In this document: positions 1 through 9,308 of the stretch, in pieces
Layout: the number at the start of each line of letters is the position of its first letter
How positions within the stretch are numbered: the first letter of the stretch is position 1
Source of the DNA: Ruegeria sp. YS9
GTDB taxonomy: Bacteria; Pseudomonadota; Alphaproteobacteria; Rhodobacterales; Rhodobacteraceae
Assembly (NCBI RefSeq): GCF_024628725.1
Contig: NZ_CP102409.1
Span: 2,699,001-2,763,000 of the forward strand
Reading direction: 5' to 3'
DNA length: 64,000 nucleotides
The notes under the pieces: generated by a model
Told to the model about the DNA's origin: nothing
Database searches by the model: none
The model's input: only the letters and a program-made list of their open reading frames with translations
Position numbers and translations under genes: made by a program

Positions 1-789
1 CGGTTCATCGTTCTGGCTCAACTCATCTACCACATTGGGCGAGAAATACCGTGACAGATTGGCCCGTTCCCGTTCCAGCCCCGCGTTGTTCATCAACAAT
101 TGATTGAGTCGCCGCATCGAGATGCCCAGCGTTACTGCAACCATCATGAACACGATCACCTGCTGAATACGTTGAGGTATCATGAAACTGTTGGGATCCA
201 GCAGCTCGGCAACATCCGGATAGCCCTGCAAGGCCTCTGCAACCTTTTCGCTGATCTCCGGAATAGGCGTGGCCACCCACCAGGCGACGATCCAACCGAT
301 CGTCCACATCATTGCCGTCCACGAACCGATGGCAATCACCGTACGCCAGGAATAGGCCAGGGTTCCAGCCGCCAGAATGACGAAAAAATACTGAAAGTTG
401 TCAAACCGATATTGCATGGCCAGCGGCCGGACATCATCGCTGAACGGGTTGGGTACGATCATCCCCAGGGTCATGATCAACAGATCAACAAAGATCAAAA
501 GAAGCTCGACCCGGGATTGCCCCACCCGGCCCGCGCTGCGGATCAGCCATCCATTGGCGCAGATCAGCAGCAGGATGAAATGATACCACAGCACATCCCA
601 TTGCGGGTTCAGAAAAATAAGCAGAGCCCCGGTCAGGGCCATGGCCACCCAGCGCGCGCGTACAGCCAGTTCAAGCCCTTCGCGCTTGTGCCGCTCCAAC
701 GCGGCCTCGGTGTATTTGTTGTCCAGATCGAAAGTGTCAGGTTCCGTGAAAAACAGGCTGCGGCGGGGCTGCGCGGTTGTCTCGGTCAT
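1..789 (-). CDS. Membrane-bound adenylate/guanylate cyclase, N-terminal part (cut by window edge)
   Basis: The reading frame starts at an ATG at 789 and runs off the left edge, so 263 residues are visible. A soluble N-terminus of about 45 residues is followed by roughly six hydrophobic segments (for example around residues 46-64, 72-86, 96-114 and 130-165). The visible end reads NLSRYFSPNVVDEL, the linker typically found just before a class III cyclase catalytic domain. The catalytic domain itself lies outside the window, so cAMP synthesis is inferred from architecture only. It is on the same strand as ccrM but separated from it by a terminator. Confidence 0.8.
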   Translation of the reverse strand, partial: MTETTAQPRRSLFFTEPDTFDLDNKYTEAALERHKREGLELAVRARWVAMALTGALLIFLNPQWDVLWYHFILLLICANGWLIRSAGRVGQSRVELLLIFVDLLIMTLGMIVPNPFSDDVRPLAMQYRFDNFQYFFVILAAGTLAYSWRTVIAIGSWTAMMWTIGWIVAWWVATPIPEISEKVAEALQGYPDVAELLDPNSFMIPQRIQQVIVFMMVAVTLGISMRRLNQLLMNNAGLERERANLSRYFSPNVVDELSQNDEP

Positions 790-845
790 GGCCGTGATCT
801 TTCTTGCAGTGTCAGGGTCATCTTCATGCAATCACTGTTGGTCCA

Positions 846-878
846 AAAACAAAAGACCCCGCCGTAGGATCGGCGGGG
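846..878 (-). terminator. Rho-independent terminator after ccrM
   Basis: Perfect 9-bp GC-rich arms at 857-865 and 870-878 (CCCCGCCG.. with CGGCGGGG) form a hairpin. On the minus strand it is followed by a T-rich run (TCTTTTGTTTTTGG). It lies just downstream of the ccrM stop codon. Confidence 0.85.
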
Positions 879-929
879 CAAGGCGTAGTGCCTTGTGTCA
901 GGCCACAGGCACCGGCGGTGTTCTTGAAA

Positions 930-2039
<1,110 letters not shown>

Positions 2040-2085
2040 TCAAGTGTCCACGGCGCTTTTGCGCTCATTTGGTTGAGACAAGGAT

Positions 2086-2124
2086 GAGTCAAAGACGAAT
2101 CGGCGTCAATTTCTTTTTTGAATC
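2086..2124. promoter_or_regulatory. Cluster of three GANTC methylation sites upstream of ccrM
   Basis: GAGTC at 2086-2090, GAATC at 2097-2101 and GAATC at 2120-2124 sit 56-94 bp before the ccrM start codon. In Caulobacter, GANTC sites in the ccrM promoter mediate repression by full methylation; the same role is inferred here. Confidence 0.6.
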
Positions 2125-2137
2125 AGCGGCTTACGAT

Positions 2138-2755
2138 TTACTCTTGATACAAGATATTGTGCACCGGCTTGAACGAACGTCTATGGTGTGGGGTCACGCC
2201 AAGATTTTGCAGTGCTTCCTTGTGTTGTTTTGACGGATAACCGGCGTTGGTTTCCCATCCATATCCCGGATGCTGTTGCGCCAAATCCACCATCACCTGA
2301 TCGCGCCAGTTTTTCGCAAGGATCGAGGCGGCTGCAATCGACACCGATCGGGCATCCCCCTTCACGATGGCCTGCGACGGGATTTTCAGGCCGCGTGGAA
2401 TCATGTTCCCGTCGATCAGCAGGAAATCAGGGGCCGGCGACAGAGCCTCGACCGCGCGCAGCATCGCCAGATGCGATGCCCTGAGGATGTTGATCTCGTC
2501 AATCTCGGCGACCGAGGCTTCGGCCACGGCAAACTCGGCGCTGTGCCGGATCTCGGCATCCAGCGCGGCCCGACGTCTGGCCGTCAGCTTCTTGGAATCA
2601 TTCAACCCTTCGGGGATGGCCTGTGGGTTCAGGATCACGGCCGCGGCGACAACTGGTCCCGCCAAAGGGCCGCGCCCGACCTCATCCACACCCGCGATGC
2701 GATAATGGCCCCGGTCCAGCAGCGCCTGCTCAAGTTCGAAGTCTGGTTTTGTCAT
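2138..2755 (-). CDS. rnhB: Ribonuclease HII
   Basis: A 205-residue RNase HII that cleaves RNA in RNA-DNA hybrids and removes misincorporated ribonucleotides. The signature GVDEVGRGPLAGP gives the catalytic Asp24 and Glu25, and a later LLIDGN motif supplies another acidic residue. I chose the ATG at 2755 because the upstream in-frame ATG at 2815 would place the start inside the terminator hairpin of the preceding gene and add 20 atypical residues. It lies directly upstream of ccrM on the same strand, an arrangement I recall from other Rhodobacteraceae. Confidence 0.95.
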   Translation of the reverse strand: MTKPDFELEQALLDRGHYRIAGVDEVGRGPLAGPVVAAAVILNPQAIPEGLNDSKKLTARRRAALDAEIRHSAEFAVAEASVAEIDEINILRASHLAMLRAVEALSPAPDFLLIDGNMIPRGLKIPSQAIVKGDARSVSIAAASILAKNWRDQVMVDLAQQHPGYGWETNAGYPSKQHKEALQNLGVTPHHRRSFKPVHNILYQE

Positions 2756-2789
2756 GCCTTTGGAAAACCGCGTTTCACACAGCGCCGCA

Positions 2790-2826
2790 AGAAAAAAAGA
2801 GAGGGCAGCCCACACCGCCCTCTCTC
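2790..2826 (-). terminator. Rho-independent terminator before rnhB
   Basis: Nine-bp inverted arms at 2798-2806 and 2817-2825 (AGAGAGGGC with GCCCTCTCT), followed on the minus strand by TCTTTTTTTC. It ends the transcript of the small secreted protein at 2866-3324. Confidence 0.85.
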
Positions 2827-2865
2827 ACACGGCGCGTCATTGGCGCCGCTCCTGCTCAACCGTTG

Positions 2866-3324
2866 TTACTGATAAACGACACGGTATCCTTTCTGGCGCA
2901 GGCACGCGGGTTCGTATGCCCGCTTGACCTTTTGGCCATTCCAGAAACCGACTTTGCACTCTTGCGGCAGGCTATTGGCATGTTTGTAGTGCTTCTTGAG
3001 GCATTTAGGCCCAAGCAGCGGATGATCCTGTGAATACCCGTTGAATGTGCGCAGGCAGCGCTGCGGCAGATCGTATCGCGCCACGCGCGGCGGCAGAGGG
3101 CGCACTGGCTGCGGCGTGTAAGGTGCCGGGGTATATGTCTGATGGCGAGCCGCCCGATCCTTTTTCTTTTCCTTGTTGTAATAGTGAACCCCGGCCCCGA
3201 TGATCGCGATGGCCGCCAGCCCGCCAAGAATGTCCTTTGCATCAGCAGCCCGCGCCTGAGAAGCAGAAACCCCGGTTATTGCAACCGCGGTCGCAACGAT
3301 GAAAGCAATGAATTTCCTGTGCAT
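2866..3324 (-). CDS. Small secreted cationic protein of unknown function
   Basis: Encodes 152 residues. Residues 1-26 form a signal peptide ending ASQARAA. A short hydrophobic helix (DILGGLAAIAIIGAGVHYY, about 29-48) follows, then a Lys/Arg-rich stretch and a Pro-rich linker (about 64-84). The C-terminal half has four cysteines, at RCLRTF, PKCLKK, QECKVGFWNG and PACLRQKGY, probably forming disulfides in the periplasm. I do not recognise the family; it resembles short YXGXK-type hypothetical envelope proteins of roseobacters. It is a single gene with its own terminator. Confidence 0.75.
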   Translation of the reverse strand: MHRKFIAFIVATAVAITGVSASQARAADAKDILGGLAAIAIIGAGVHYYNKEKKKDRAARHQTYTPAPYTPQPVRPLPPRVARYDLPQRCLRTFNGYSQDHPLLGPKCLKKHYKHANSLPQECKVGFWNGQKVKRAYEPACLRQKGYRVVYQ

Positions 3325-3500
3325 GATGCGTGTCCTTCATAGTGTTTGGGCGACCGTGTGACGGAGCGCGTCGTGATTGCCCTGACACTGGGGGCGACCG
3401 GTTCAGACAAGCAATAACGGCCCGGTGTTATCGGATATCAGAACCCGCAAACCCCTTGGGTTATTGAATATCGCGACAACTCATGCGCAGGATGCGGCCT

Positions 3501-3788
3501 ATGAAACAGATCCTCTCTTCTCTGACCTTTGCGGTCCTGATATCGCTTGGCACTGCTGCGTCTGCCGCGGATTGCTATGCGGATTACAAGGCCAAGAAAG
3601 ACAACCCGCTGCGTTTGCATTATGGGGTCATTCAGGTCTCGAACTGCGACAAGGGCCAGGCCCATGCAGAAATCGCCCGGCGCCTGAGCGCGTCAGGTTG
3701 GACCTTGCTTGAAGTGCAGTCCGTTTTCGGGCCGGAAGGGTTGGATCAGAGGAAGGGCAATGCCGGACAATTCTATCTCCGTTTCTGA
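3501..3788 (+). CDS. Small secreted hypothetical protein
   Basis: A 95-residue protein with a clear signal peptide (MKQILSSLTFAVLISLGTAASAA) and a short mature domain containing two cysteines (ADCYADY and VSNCDKG). The start at 3501 is preferred over the in-frame ATG at 3483 because it puts the signal peptide at the N-terminus and has AGGA about 10 bases upstream. Its last 29 bases overlap the start of the next gene, so the two are probably co-transcribed. Function is unknown. Confidence 0.7.
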   Translation: MKQILSSLTFAVLISLGTAASAADCYADYKAKKDNPLRLHYGVIQVSNCDKGQAHAEIARRLSASGWTLLEVQSVFGPEGLDQRKGNAGQFYLRF

Positions 3789-4461
3789 TGCGCGCCGGTC
3801 TGGTGTCAGGCTGGTCGTGCTGGGCATCGCAGCCATTGTCGCCATCCTGATCACTGCCGCCGTTTTCCTGTTCTGGACCCTGCCGGACGCCAACGCATTC
3901 AACGCGCGGGTCGAGCGATTGTTTGTCGAGGCCGATCTGACCTCGCAAACTGAAATCCGGTTGCTTGAAATTCTGGCCCAGTCTGGCACCGCCTTCGCGG
4001 ACACCCTGTCCAGTTATCGGATGGTGATCTATGTGCTGCTGGTTTTTGCCTGTGCGATGATGGCCTCGGCATTGGTCTTTCTGGTGATGCTGGTTCTGCT
4101 GAACCGGCGCATGGCGCAAATCGAACGCACCGGCATTCAAGTGACATCCCTGCTGATCAGCCGCGAGGAAAACACCGTCTACCTCAACAACATGGATTTC
4201 AAACTCACGCCCGCCGCCATGGAAACCCTCTCGGTTCTGGCTGAATCGCGACTGGATGACGAGGTGTTGTCCGGGGCCCAGATCGAGGCGATGATTTCCG
4301 GCCGCAATGCAGCCGATTGCGACGAAGCTGCGGGCGCGACGCGGATCAAACGGTTGCGGGATGCGCTTGGCAACCAGATGGTCAGTGAACTTCTGGTCAA
4401 GAACATCGCCAAAAAAGGCTATATGCTGTCCATCGAAAAAGACGTCATACAGATGGTCTGA
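3760..4461 (+). CDS. Membrane-anchored winged-helix protein
   Basis: A 233-residue protein with two transmembrane helices (about 17-39 and 88-114), a periplasmic segment of about 48 residues between them, and a cytoplasmic C-terminus. That C-terminus (about 145-228) has the layout of an OmpR/ToxR-type winged helix: an initial strand (FKLTPAAMETLSVLAE), then a region ending RIKRLRDALG.. and a wing-like KKGYMLS. This would make it a one-component membrane-tethered regulator, by analogy with ToxR/CadC. GGAAGGG precedes the ATG. It overlaps the gene before it and precedes the DUF427-cyclase gene. The DNA-binding role is inferred from pattern and not proven. Confidence 0.6.
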   Translation: MPDNSISVSDARRSGVRLVVLGIAAIVAILITAAVFLFWTLPDANAFNARVERLFVEADLTSQTEIRLLEILAQSGTAFADTLSSYRMVIYVLLVFACAMMASALVFLVMLVLLNRRMAQIERTGIQVTSLLISREENTVYLNNMDFKLTPAAMETLSVLAESRLDDEVLSGAQIEAMISGRNAADCDEAAGATRIKRLRDALGNQMVSELLVKNIAKKGYMLSIEKDVIQMV

Positions 4462-4567
4462 GCCTTGCCGTGTGACCGTATGCGTTGGCACTTTTCCCTT
4501 CGCCGCCTCTTGGAATGTGCGATGCAAAGCCCCATTCTAGAACAACCCCAGGCAAGGGAGGTCGCAT

Positions 4568-6142
4568 GTGAACGTCCACGCCGCACCAAAGATCAATGGG
4601 TATGGAATATCGGTTGAATCGCTGAATGGTAGAATTGCCATTTACCGAAACGATGTGCTTTTGGCTGAAAGTACAAATGCCAAGGTGATGTATGAAACGC
4701 GCCTGCCGCCCACGATCTATGTGCCCCGCGCGGATGTCTGTGTTGATCTGAGCGAAGAAACAGATCTGCAAACATTCTGCCCGTTCAAAGGCACTGCCAC
4801 TTACCACGACATCAATCTGGGTTCGGAAAATCTGGCCAATTCTGTCTGGGCCTATGAAGAAGCCCTGCCTGAAAGCGCGGCCATACAAGGCTGCATAGGG
4901 TTTATGCCCGGCGCCTATACGAAAATCGATCTGGGCGAAAACCGCCTTCGCGAACCTGAAGACGGCAATATCAGCGGCCCGCTGATTGACTGGTTGATGC
5001 GTGGTGCTTCGACTGCAACAACACCCGAGAGCTTTACCAAAGCGCTGGCCGAGAAGATGCTGGAGCATGGCATCGCGATACAAAGGCTGAGCATTCTGGC
5101 CTGGTCTCTGCACCCGCTTATCGCGGGAAAGCACTATATCTGGGAAAAAGATGAAGACGAGATTCTGACCCGGGCCCCGACATACGAAATCTATGACCAC
5201 CCGGCGTTCATCAACAGTCCTTTGCGGCATGTCTCGAACGGCCTGGGTGGCGTGCGGCAAAGATTGAACGATGAAAACCCGCATAACAGCTTTCCGATCA
5301 TGGAAGATCTGCGGGCCAAGGGCGCAACGGATTACGTGGCCATGCCTTTGCCGTTTTCCGACGGGCGCACCAATGTTCTGACGCTGACCTGCGATCACCC
5401 GGACGGGTTCACGACCGAAAACCTGGGCCTTGTCTTTGAGTGTTCCTCTGTCATTGCCCGTTTCTACGAAGTGTTCATGCAGCGCGAAAACGCGCAGGTC
5501 CTGCTGGAAACCTATGTCGGCAAGCGCACCGGCGCGCGTGTGCTGGGTGGCGAAATCAGGCGGGGTGACGGGGATGAGATCGACGCCGCAATCATGTTCT
5601 GCGATCTCCGCAATTCAACAAGCCTGGAAGAAAAGCTGGGCCGGGGGGAATATATCAGTCTCCTGAACGAGTTCTTTGAAACAGTCTCGGGTATTGTTCA
5701 CGACAATAACGGAGAAGTTCTGAAATTCATTGGCGACGCTGTGCTGGCCGTTTTCCCGGCAACGGACGAAGATGCCAGTACAGCCCGCGCCAATGCCCAG
5801 CGCTCGGCGATCAAAATCGTCGAAACTTTGGGTGAACTGCGCAAAGAAGGCACGGACGTGCATTGCGACTGTTCGATCGGCGTTGCTTATGGGCGTGTCA
5901 CCTACGGCAATGTGGGGTCTCGTGAACGCCTTGACTTCACGGTTATCGGTCAGGCCGCGAACATCGCAGCGCGCCTGGGAGAATTCGGCAAGACGCAAGG
6001 GCACCGCATTGTCGTTTCAGAAGACATCGAACCGGCCTGTTCCAATGCCGTGCCGCTGGGCGACGTCAATCTGCACAATGTGTCCCGACCCGTCAGATCA
6101 TATGCTTTACGAACCGCAGCCGATGAGATTCTGAACGGTTGA
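4568..6142 (+). CDS. DUF427 domain fused to class III adenylate cyclase
   Basis: A 524-residue protein with a GTG start preceded by GGGAGG; an ATG two bases earlier is out of frame and stops at once. Residues about 10-117 match DUF427 (LPPTIYVPRADV, CPFKGTATYHD, WAYEEALPESAAI, GCIGFMPG). Residues 140-310 form a probable sensor or linker region. Residues about 335-510 are a class III cyclase domain with metal-binding Asp346 (FCDLRNST) and Asp390 (FIGDAVLAVF), Lys387 of the purine pocket, and the transition-state pair in QAANIAARL. It should make cAMP in the cytoplasm; no transmembrane segment is visible. What DUF427 senses is unknown. Confidence 0.85.
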   Translation: MNVHAAPKINGYGISVESLNGRIAIYRNDVLLAESTNAKVMYETRLPPTIYVPRADVCVDLSEETDLQTFCPFKGTATYHDINLGSENLANSVWAYEEALPESAAIQGCIGFMPGAYTKIDLGENRLREPEDGNISGPLIDWLMRGASTATTPESFTKALAEKMLEHGIAIQRLSILAWSLHPLIAGKHYIWEKDEDEILTRAPTYEIYDHPAFINSPLRHVSNGLGGVRQRLNDENPHNSFPIMEDLRAKGATDYVAMPLPFSDGRTNVLTLTCDHPDGFTTENLGLVFECSSVIARFYEVFMQRENAQVLLETYVGKRTGARVLGGEIRRGDGDEIDAAIMFCDLRNSTSLEEKLGRGEYISLLNEFFETVSGIVHDNNGEVLKFIGDAVLAVFPATDEDASTARANAQRSAIKIVETLGELRKEGTDVHCDCSIGVAYGRVTYGNVGSRERLDFTVIGQAANIAARLGEFGKTQGHRIVVSEDIEPACSNAVPLGDVNLHNVSRPVRSYALRTAADEILNG

Positions 6143-6243
6143 GGCCTTTCGTTTGCAGTTCTGAAGAAACCCGCATTGCCTTGATCAACGTGACGCCTGT
6201 GAGATCATGCTTCATCGATCACTTCGACCCGGAGGCACTCTGC

Positions 6244-7038
6244 TCAACCGGCCCCCAACAAGATCAATGCGGTCTGCGCCGGCGAGATCGTGTTCTGAAG
6301 TCGCGCAATCTGACTTCTGGCCAAATAGGTGTCGGTCAGTTTCTCGATGGACTTTGGGTTCGAAAACTGTGCCAGATCCTCCGAGCCGGTCAGTTTGAGC
6401 AACCTGGCCTTGAACTCGACCAGTTGTTTGTCAATGTCCAGCTGCGCAAAGGATGACGGCAGTCCAAGTGCCGTTTCCATCATGCTGCGCAAAGGGGGCA
6501 ACCCCATCAGATCGAACCACTTTGTGTCTGCGCTTGAGGCCCTGTTGGCGAGATCCGAAAGTTCTCGTTGTGCATAGAGCGAAATGCGCATCGTTTCATC
6601 CGACTCGCCAACGGCAATTTCAAACCGTGCCGTCAAATTGGCCTGGGCGATTTGCCCCATGTCGGACGTCAGCGCGGTTTTTCGGACAGCACCGGGACCA
6701 AACCCAAAGGCGTCAGAAAACTCCCGGTATCGCTTGTCGGCCAATCGATTGGACAACGCGTCATCCGCCTGTGTCCCATCCTCGAGGATTTTGCGTATGA
6801 AAAACCGGTTGTCCAAATCTCCTTCCAGTCCGAACGCACCCAATGCGACCTGCAACAACCTGCGATCCGACACCAGCTGTTCGGCGGATTGGATTTTTCC
6901 GATGTTGTCCAGAAAATACTGTGTCTCTCTTTCATTCGCAGCTGACGACGAAAAACTCTGGAGCTGGCTTTCATACGTACGTTGCAAGAACCGCCAGCCC
7001 ACGATTCCACCGCTTGGGATGACGGGCTGGAATGTCAT
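6244..7038 (-). CDS. DUF1217 family flagellar-cluster protein
   Basis: Encodes 264 residues with no signal peptide. It is largely helical and matches the DUF1217 family commonly found in flagellar clusters of alphaproteobacteria, whose exact role is not established. The start codon overlaps the flbT stop codon (ATGA), so translation is probably coupled. I used the ATG at 7038 and not the ATG at 7098, which lies well inside flbT. It is the last gene of the fliC-flaF-flbT run. Confidence 0.8.
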   Translation of the reverse strand: MTFQPVIPSGGIVGWRFLQRTYESQLQSFSSSAANERETQYFLDNIGKIQSAEQLVSDRRLLQVALGAFGLEGDLDNRFFIRKILEDGTQADDALSNRLADKRYREFSDAFGFGPGAVRKTALTSDMGQIAQANLTARFEIAVGESDETMRISLYAQRELSDLANRASSADTKWFDLMGLPPLRSMMETALGLPSSFAQLDIDKQLVEFKARLLKLTGSEDLAQFSNPKSIEKLTDTYLARSQIARLQNTISPAQTALILLGAG

Positions 7039-7436
7039 TGCTGATAAGCCATCAGCCGCTCTTCGCGCGGCAGAAGCGAGCGAAGCGATTTGAGGCACTT
7101 GTAATAATGCTCTGCAACCAGGGCATCCGTGGCTTCGGCCAAAACCCGACGGCTATCTGCATCCGTAAAAACCTGGCTCAGCTCTTCCACGCGGCGCAAC
7201 AGTTGCTGACGTGCCTGGCCAGGTTCGATGTCACCCGACAATACAAGCTGCGCAGCATAGCAGACGCGGCGCACCGGCGTATTCACCTCATCCGGATGAA
7301 TCGCGTCCCGCAGTCGAAGAACATTCGCCTGTGGCGTCATGATCGAAAACCGGCCGCGGCGATCGCCGTTCTCAATCACGACCCCGTTGATCAGAACCCT
7401 TTCTTTCGGGGCAAGCTTTAGGACCAGTCCGCTCAT
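7035..7436 (-). CDS. flbT: FlbT: post-transcriptional regulator of flagellin
   Basis: A 133-residue FlbT protein. In Caulobacter FlbT binds the 5' leader of flagellin mRNA and lowers its stability until the hook is complete. Recognisable features are LKLAPKERVLINGVVIENG near the N-terminus and YYKCLKSLRSLLPREE near the C-terminus. The ATG at 7436 shares a base with the flaF stop codon (TGATG), indicating translational coupling; an in-frame TTG one codon earlier is less likely. The probable target leader is directly upstream of fliC in this same cluster. Confidence 0.92.
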   Translation of the reverse strand: MSGLVLKLAPKERVLINGVVIENGDRRGRFSIMTPQANVLRLRDAIHPDEVNTPVRRVCYAAQLVLSGDIEPGQARQQLLRRVEELSQVFTDADSRRVLAEATDALVAEHYYKCLKSLRSLLPREERLMAYQQ

Positions 7437-7810
7437 CAAGTTACCCTCATCTGGCGCAATCCGCGCAATACAGCCGTGTTGATTTCCACCAGGGGTTCAA
7501 CGGTTGCGCCGTCTCCTAGAACGCGGCTGCTGTGTTGTTCGGTGAATTCGGCAAGGTAGAAGATCCTGGCTCTCAGATCGTTGGGCAGGGCATTCTCGGA
7601 ATCGGCAACGCCGGTTGCGAGCACCCCCCATAGCCGCCGGTTTTCGTGCACGGCCTGAACAAAGCCCGAAAAATCCGTTGCCTTTTGTGCTGTTGCTGCC
7701 TTCAGACGCCGTGTGATCCTTGAAATCGCTTCGTATTCCGTGTCTCGAGGCGTCCGAGTCGGCGCGGCTGTTTGCGCATAGGTTTGATGGGCTAGGGTTT
7801 GCGGTGTCAC
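7436..7810 (-). CDS. flaF: FlaF: flagellin synthesis/secretion factor
   Basis: A 124-residue FlaF homologue; FlaF acts with FlbT and is needed for flagellin synthesis or secretion in Caulobacter. Family features are LAHQTYAQ at the N-terminus and the RRLKAAT..AVHENRRLWGVLATGVADSEN core. I chose the GTG at 7810 because GGAAGGA sits 6 bases before it; the further in-frame TTG at 7825 would overlap that ribosome binding site. It overlaps flbT by one base. A strong stem-loop separates it from fliC. Confidence 0.9.
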   Translation of the reverse strand: MTPQTLAHQTYAQTAAPTRTPRDTEYEAISRITRRLKAATAQKATDFSGFVQAVHENRRLWGVLATGVADSENALPNDLRARIFYLAEFTEQHSSRVLGDGATVEPLVEINTAVLRGLRQMRVT

Positions 7811-7851
7811 TTGAAATCCTTCCAAAGGGCCGTCATCAGGCAGTCATTGAT

Positions 7852-7872
7852 GGGGCGCGAAATCCGCGCCCC
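7852..7872 (-). other. Stem-loop between fliC and flaF
   Basis: Perfect 8-bp arms GGGGCGCG and CGCGCCCC (7852-7859 and 7865-7872) with a 5-base loop, placed 16-36 bases after the fliC stop codon. No T-run follows on the minus strand, so it is more likely an mRNA-stabilising or partial-attenuation element than a full terminator. It could explain high fliC and lower flaF/flbT expression. Confidence 0.55.
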
Positions 7873-7887
7873 AACCGATTATGCAAA

Positions 7888-9099
7888 TTAACGGAACAGC
7901 GACAGAATCGACTGCGGTGCCTGATTGGCGATCGAAAGCGACTGTGTCGCCAACTGTTGCTGAACCTGAAGCGCCTGTAGCCGCGCCGAAGTCTCTTCCA
8001 TGTCCGCGTCGACCAGCGACCCGATACCTGACTTGAACGAGTCGGACAGGTTCGAGATGAACTCTTTCTGAGTTTCGATCCGGCTTTGAGAGGAACCGAA
8101 AGCAGCCGACGCATCGATCGAAGTATCGATCAGCGATTCAACGGCGGCCAGGGCTGCGGTCGCACCCGCACCGGTCGAGACATCAATACCGGCCAGCGCG
8201 CCCAGACCACCTGCACCGGCATTCACGAACTGAGCCGAGAACGAAATGTCAGAGCCCGTACCGTTGGTGATGGACAGGGTTCCGGCTGTGCCCGAGTCAT
8301 AATCCACGGTCAGACCGGTAATCCCAAGCTCTTCAATCTTCGATTTCAATCCAACGGCAACCAGATCACCGGTCGTTGTCGCGGCGGCGTCTTCGGCAGA
8401 CACGGTATAGGACACGACCTGATCGTTGATCGCGACGACAACCTTGTCACCGGCGGCAAACACACCGCTGGATTCGTCGGTGACCAGCGCGGTTGCGGCA
8501 GTCGCGCCGTTGTCGATGGTTGCGCCAACGCGATCGTTGCCTGTCGATGCGCCGGTCGAACCGTCAAAAACCTGCTTGGTGACATAACCGCCGGTTGACA
8601 GGTTCTGCCCTGCAACGGTGATCGACGACGAGGTTACGGCGCCGGTACTGTCGCGGTCCAGCGACGCAAGGATCGAAGCGGAACCGGCAGAGCCGTCAAC
8701 CAGGTTCAAACCATTGAACTGCGCCGCACTGACAACGGACGCGATCTGACCTTTCAGCGCAGTCACATCATCATTGATTTTGCCGCGGTCAACGTTGTCT
8801 TCCTGCGCGGCGACGATCTTGCCTTTCATCTGGGTCAGCAGATCAGTGACGGTTTCCGCAGCATTCCGTGCGACGGCGACGGTCGATTCACCAAGCGCGA
8901 GACTGTCCTTGATGGCGTTGAAACCTTTGACGTCCGACTCCATCACTTTGGAAATCGCCCATACTGCCGAGTTGTCCTTGGCCGTTGCGACATCCTTGCC
9001 GGTCGAGATCGCGTTCTGGGTGGAGGCCAGGTTCTTGTTAACCGACTTGAGCGTTTGCAGCGCAACCATCGCGCCATTGTTTGTCAGAATGCTGGACAT
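7888..9099 (-). CDS. fliC: Flagellin
   Basis: A 403-residue flagellin, the filament subunit exported by the flagellar type III system. The conserved D0/D1 N-terminal region (SSILTNNGAMVALQTLKSVN.. to FNGLNLVDG, about 1-140) and the C-terminal helix ending QQLATQSLSIANQAPQSILSLFR flank a variable Ser/Thr/Gly/Ala-rich middle (about 150-310). The ATG at 9099 is preferred over 9108 because AAGGA is correctly spaced only for the former. A leader with two hairpins lies upstream, and flaF-flbT follow. Confidence 0.96.
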   Translation of the reverse strand: MSSILTNNGAMVALQTLKSVNKNLASTQNAISTGKDVATAKDNSAVWAISKVMESDVKGFNAIKDSLALGESTVAVARNAAETVTDLLTQMKGKIVAAQEDNVDRGKINDDVTALKGQIASVVSAAQFNGLNLVDGSAGSASILASLDRDSTGAVTSSSITVAGQNLSTGGYVTKQVFDGSTGASTGNDRVGATIDNGATAATALVTDESSGVFAAGDKVVVAINDQVVSYTVSAEDAAATTTGDLVAVGLKSKIEELGITGLTVDYDSGTAGTLSITNGTGSDISFSAQFVNAGAGGLGALAGIDVSTGAGATAALAAVESLIDTSIDASAAFGSSQSRIETQKEFISNLSDSFKSGIGSLVDADMEETSARLQALQVQQQLATQSLSIANQAPQSILSLFR

Positions 9100-9226
9100 A
9101 GCTTTCATCCTTTTCCGTTCGGGCCGTTTTGCCCATGTTCACCCCGCACTATTTGCGGGCATTGGTGTCTTTCTGACCTGTGCGACGCGCCGCGTGGCCG
9201 TTCGCGCCACCTGTTGATCTCAGGTG
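9100..9226 (-). promoter_or_regulatory. Flagellin 5' leader with two hairpins, candidate FlbT target
   Basis: Two perfect 6-bp stems occur upstream of the fliC start: CACCTG/CAGGTG (9208-9226, 7-base loop) and CCCGCA/TGCGGG (9143-9159, 5-base loop), followed by the AAGGA ribosome binding site. In Caulobacter FlbT acts on the structured flagellin leader. I could not place a promoter with confidence. Confidence 0.45.
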
Positions 9227-9308
9227 CAACACCACTTTTGAACCCGATCCCCTAACGGAGTGCTAAAACGCGTAACCCAGAAATTTCGGATTTGAATCAA
9301 ACTTCTGC

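Noticed and set aside
2756..2815. Longer RNase HII start at 2815
   Set aside because: It would overlap the terminator hairpin of the preceding gene and add a hydrophobic tail not seen in the family.
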